Source of the DNA: Halomonas sp. ML-15
GTDB taxonomy: Bacteria > Pseudomonadota > Gammaproteobacteria > Pseudomonadales > Halomonadaceae
Direction: 5' to 3'
DNA: 64,000 nucleotides
NCBI RefSeq assembly: GCF_014779595.1
Contig: NZ_JACXZT010000019.1
Location: forward strand, 680,945-744,944
The position numbers and the translations under genes were made by a program. How positions within the stretch are numbered: position 1 is the stretch's first letter; each line of letters opens with the position of its first letter. Of this stretch, positions 61,679 to 64,000 are shown piece by piece. The notes below the pieces were generated by a model. That model ran no database searches. It saw only the letters and a program-made list of their open reading frames with translations, and had not been told where the DNA came from.

Positions 61679-62848
61679 ATGGGTGCTCCGTTTTCTAGAG
61701 AAGAAATCCAAACCTATTTTGATGAAGAGACCAAAAGTCCTCTCGTTCTCTGCTTCGACCCTCATGCTCTAGTTATTGACGGCGTCAACGTCCAGCTTGA
61801 GGGCGTTCCGCTGTTGAAGGACGAACGAGCCGGAGAAATCCATTATCCAGACAAGACAAAGGCTCTCATAGAGTTCTTTGTAGAAGAAGCATTGAAAGAA
61901 GGGAAAGCGGGCGTTCGCCTGATGCCCAGGGGAACACGAAACGTCCGTTATCCTTTCGCCGAAAAATTTGATTTCGATTATTCGCATATAGACTATGAGT
62001 ATATTCCTGGTTTGGTGCGTCCATGTGATGAGGGTTTCCTTACTCCGGTTTACTTCAATCTAGCTGTTCTCAACAAGTATTCGCAGCATCCTGAGTACAC
62101 GCTTAACTTGTTCTCGGAAACTTATGGCGATATCAGAAAGCCAGGTGAGTGGGACATAGCATTTGGTATAAATAGGCACAGAAAAGTCATCATGTGGCTT
62201 GGCGACATAGATCGGCTTCCGGAAAATGAAAAGTATTACCTAAGATCGGAAAATGTGCCTTCTGATCACGACATTCACTCTGAATTCTATAACGCGCAAA
62301 TCGAAGTCCAGTTTTCCGATCCTTCTGTTCAGTCTTCGGCTTTTCACCTAAGAAGCGACTTACAGGCCTTTATATCGGAAAAATTCGGTTATGACGTATA
62401 TTCGTTAAATGGCGAAGTAAGTGGCATCCTTGAAAATATAGAGCGACCTGTGTTTTGGGAAGAAAAGCATGTATCGGCGTTCTTTAATTCGCTAAATCAA
62501 ATATTTGTTGAAAGCATTAGTGTGCCGGGGCTTAGAGGCAGTATCGACGCTCTAGGGAAAGGTTACGAAACGAAATCTAAGAAAGGCCTGAAGCTATTTG
62601 AGATGTGGTGCGATGGAGTAGCTGGCGTAGAATCGCCAAGCGATGTTGCATTGCCCTTTTTCGTTCTATACGATCTTCGAATAATTTGCTCACATTTGCA
62701 AAGTGCAGAAACGCGGCAGGAAAAGCACGATTTGGTCTGTGCAAGATTGGGCCTGAAAAAGGGCAGTGGGTACGAAGCTATTTACAACGTATTAATCGAG
62801 AAAATAGTGGGTTCGTACAAGGCGATATTGAGCGCAATTGATCGCTAA
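61679..62848 (+). CDS. Unknown cassette protein with C-terminal RX4H motif (389 aa)
   Basis: The ATG at 61679 has GAGGAAG at good spacing; an 11-codon longer frame starts inside the attC and is rejected. Residues 1-230 form a mixed alpha/beta region (SREEIQTYFDEETKSPLVLC, LMPRGTRNVRYPFAEKFDFD). The C-terminal helical part has FVLYDLRIICSHLQS, where Arg334 and His339 make an RX4H motif in the context seen in HEPN ribonucleases. I do not recognise the N-terminal domain. Its location next to ApeA-like and Gabija-like cassettes suggests a defence effector. Confidence 0.6.
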   Translation: MGAPFSREEIQTYFDEETKSPLVLCFDPHALVIDGVNVQLEGVPLLKDERAGEIHYPDKTKALIEFFVEEALKEGKAGVRLMPRGTRNVRYPFAEKFDFDYSHIDYEYIPGLVRPCDEGFLTPVYFNLAVLNKYSQHPEYTLNLFSETYGDIRKPGEWDIAFGINRHRKVIMWLGDIDRLPENEKYYLRSENVPSDHDIHSEFYNAQIEVQFSDPSVQSSAFHLRSDLQAFISEKFGYDVYSLNGEVSGILENIERPVFWEEKHVSAFFNSLNQIFVESISVPGLRGSIDALGKGYETKSKKGLKLFEMWCDGVAGVESPSDVALPFFVLYDLRIICSHLQSAETRQEKHDLVCARLGLKKGSGYEAIYNVLIEKIVGSYKAILSAIDR

Positions 62849-62926
62849 CAAGGCCAAGCACGGCGACAGCTTTTTCGTTGCGGCTACGCCTTCACTACAA
62901 AGCTGCGCGTGTTGGCAGCGTTAGTT
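62843..62926 (+). repeat. attC site
   Basis: R'' CGCTAAC includes the stop of the 61679 gene; R' GTTAGTT at 62920-62926, 84 bases. Very similar over its whole length to the interrupted site at 50203 (shared AAGGCCAAGCACGGCGACAG and more). Confidence 0.9.
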
Positions 62927-62940
62927 CTAGGAGTATATAA

Positions 62941-63837
62941 ATGAGTGATTACAACTCAACAATAAATAAAGAAGAGTTAGCTGCAAGTTTATCTAGGTAT
63001 GAATCTACTCTTAAGAAGTTGTTGGAACTTGGACTTAACGTGAATCCGAGTCGTTTAAAGAAGTACATTGAACCTTATGAGCAAATGATCACAAAATGGG
63101 GAACTGAATCTGTTTCTTCAATTGTCAGCAATAGGCAATACGCGAGTGTTCTCTTTGAAGTCCACCAAATGATCGAAATAGGTGATAAGTTACTTGAGCT
63201 TAAACATGATAATCTAACCGCAGCTTTAAAAAAGACCTTATCTGGGTGTGAGTTATATAGTGTCGATGCTCAGAAGAAGAAGGCTAATTCTGCACGGGAT
63301 TTTTCTTTTGAATTATTTATGGCACGATACTTCAAACGAGCAGGATACGACCTTAACTTTGATACTATTGCAGACATAAATGCTACAGATGAGCAAGACT
63401 CTATATTTATTGAATGTAAACGACCAGCTAAAGAAGAGACTGTTGGTCCAAATATCCAAAAGGCGTTAAAACAAGCCATCAAGCGTTTTGACCCTAATGA
63501 TAAAAGAAATCAAAAAGGTATCGCCGCAATTGATCTTACTGCTCTGATTAACCCTGAGCATGAGTTTCTAGTGCCTAAAGATTTGTCCTTTATTTCAGAT
63601 GTGTTGAAAAATGCAGATCACGGTTATGCTCCTGCTTTTCAGCAAGTATTCTCAGAATATGGGACAGACTGCTTGTCTATAATTGTCTACTTCTGTTTTC
63701 CAGTATTCCAGCTAAAAGATGAAACTATTGGTATTTACGATAGGTGTTTTTCTATCCCAATTTACGATGAAGGTAGTTCATCAGAAGAGGTCTTCCTTCG
63801 AATGAATGATAAGTTAATGACTTCTATTGGGAAATAG
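62941..63837 (+). CDS. PD-(D/E)XK nuclease-like cassette protein (298 aa)
   Basis: AGGAG lies eight bases before the ATG. An N-terminal helical region (1-115) precedes a nuclease-like domain with ARDFSFELFMARYFKRAGY (helix with a conserved Glu) and DSIFIECKRP, giving Asp153...Glu158-x-Lys160, the PD-(D/E)XK core. A following helix NIQKALKQAIKRF is in the place of the usual QxxxY-type helix. It may be a restriction-like defence nuclease acting alone. No methylase or partner is in the same cassette. Confidence 0.65.
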   Translation: MSDYNSTINKEELAASLSRYESTLKKLLELGLNVNPSRLKKYIEPYEQMITKWGTESVSSIVSNRQYASVLFEVHQMIEIGDKLLELKHDNLTAALKKTLSGCELYSVDAQKKKANSARDFSFELFMARYFKRAGYDLNFDTIADINATDEQDSIFIECKRPAKEETVGPNIQKALKQAIKRFDPNDKRNQKGIAAIDLTALINPEHEFLVPKDLSFISDVLKNADHGYAPAFQQVFSEYGTDCLSIIVYFCFPVFQLKDETIGIYDRCFSIPIYDEGSSSEEVFLRMNDKLMTSIGK

Positions 63838-63963
63838 AACTAACAAACTGTTTAAGAGTGATTCGTAACACGTCGCATTCTTAGTATGCGTTGCCATTAG
63901 TGTTTAAGGTGGTTTGTAGCGGCATTGGTATTGCGGTGCTCACACCTTAACAGAGCGTTAGTG
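63838..63963 (+). repeat. attC site of about 126 bp
   Basis: R'' AACTAAC directly after the stop and R' GTTAGTG at the right end. Arms TGTTTAAGAGTGATTCG / CACACCTTAACAG plus an inner GCATTCTTAGTATGCG hairpin. The length is close to that of Vibrio cholerae repeats, longer than the other sites here. Confidence 0.85.
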
Positions 63964-63985
63964 CATAGAACCGAGAAGTTAACTA

Positions 63986-64000
63986 ATGAATTTGATTGAT
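63986..64000 (+). CDS. Start of the next cassette gene, truncated by window end
   Basis: ATG with GAGAAG upstream and 22 bases after the attC core, reading Met-Asn-Leu-Ile-Asp before the window ends. Position after an attC suggests a further cassette; nothing can be said of its function. Confidence 0.4.

Noticed and set aside
47404-63963. CRISPR array
   Set aside because: The repeats are long, variable, self-complementary and separated by whole genes, which fits attC sites rather than short repeats with uniform spacers.
1-64000. tRNA or rRNA genes
   Set aside because: No cloverleaf-like segments with a CCA end or rRNA blocks were noticed in any intergenic gap; this was a visual check only.

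Overview
The window looks like a chromosomal segment of a halophilic gammaproteobacterium of the Halomonadaceae (Halomonas or a close relative). It is GC-rich for its first 46.6 kb, carries a phasin / class I PHA synthase locus, and has Pseudomonas-like gene orders such as rpe-gph-trpE, trpGDC, miaB-phoH-ybeY-corC-lnt and cysPTWA. These assignments rest on recognising protein motifs and gene order by eye; no database search was possible.

Bases 1-29,212 are ordinary core genome. In order: the tail of an aldehyde dehydrogenase; an AEC transporter; two alpha/beta hydrolases and a patatin; an Smr protein; prmB-aroC; a short inverted-repeat element; DUF6489-phasin-phaC; the lnt-corC-ybeY-phoH-miaB run; a DUF1820 protein; an SH3/coiled-coil membrane protein; tpm; a YajG-type lipoprotein; the sulfate ABC transporter; an MFS exporter; rpe plus a GIY-YIG protein; an NDH-2 type NADH dehydrogenase; gph; and trpE preceded by a Trp-codon leader peptide.

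Bases 29,213-42,256 form an accessory island wedged between trpE and trpGDC. It encodes an orphan type VI secretion module: hcp behind a sigma-54-type promoter with three upstream dyad repeats, then vgrG, a DUF4123 adaptor and a 1084-residue putative effector. Two tandem secreted Sel1-repeat proteins follow (probable immunity), then an array of intact and broken membrane proteins resembling DUF6708, and two orphan antitoxins. In Pseudomonas aeruginosa the trpE-trpG gap holds the pyocin cluster, so this looks like a recurrent site for contractile-weapon genes.

Bases 42,257-46,622 return to core-like genes (trpGDC, a nucleotidyltransferase-like protein, two divergent bactofilin-family genes). 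A fosA-type fosfomycin resistance gene follows.

From about 47.4 kb to the end of the window the DNA is an integron gene-cassette array. Short, mostly same-strand genes are separated by attC sites, with R''/R' core sites at both ends of each site and an imperfect inverted repeat between them. No integron integrase is visible, so within the window this is a cluster of attC sites lacking an integrase. The cassettes encode an AlaE-like exporter, unknown membrane proteins, HEPN-like helical proteins, a compact two-gene OLD-nuclease/UvrD-helicase pair resembling Gabija, an ApeA-like HEPN protein, an unknown protein with an RX4H motif and a PD-(D/E)XK-like nuclease. This is consistent with a cassette-borne anti-phage defence store. 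Two insertion sequences interrupt the array at attC core sites: an IS1182-like element inside a GTT core and an IS91-like element with a tyrosine recombinase next to GTTGAAC. The array continues past base 64,000.
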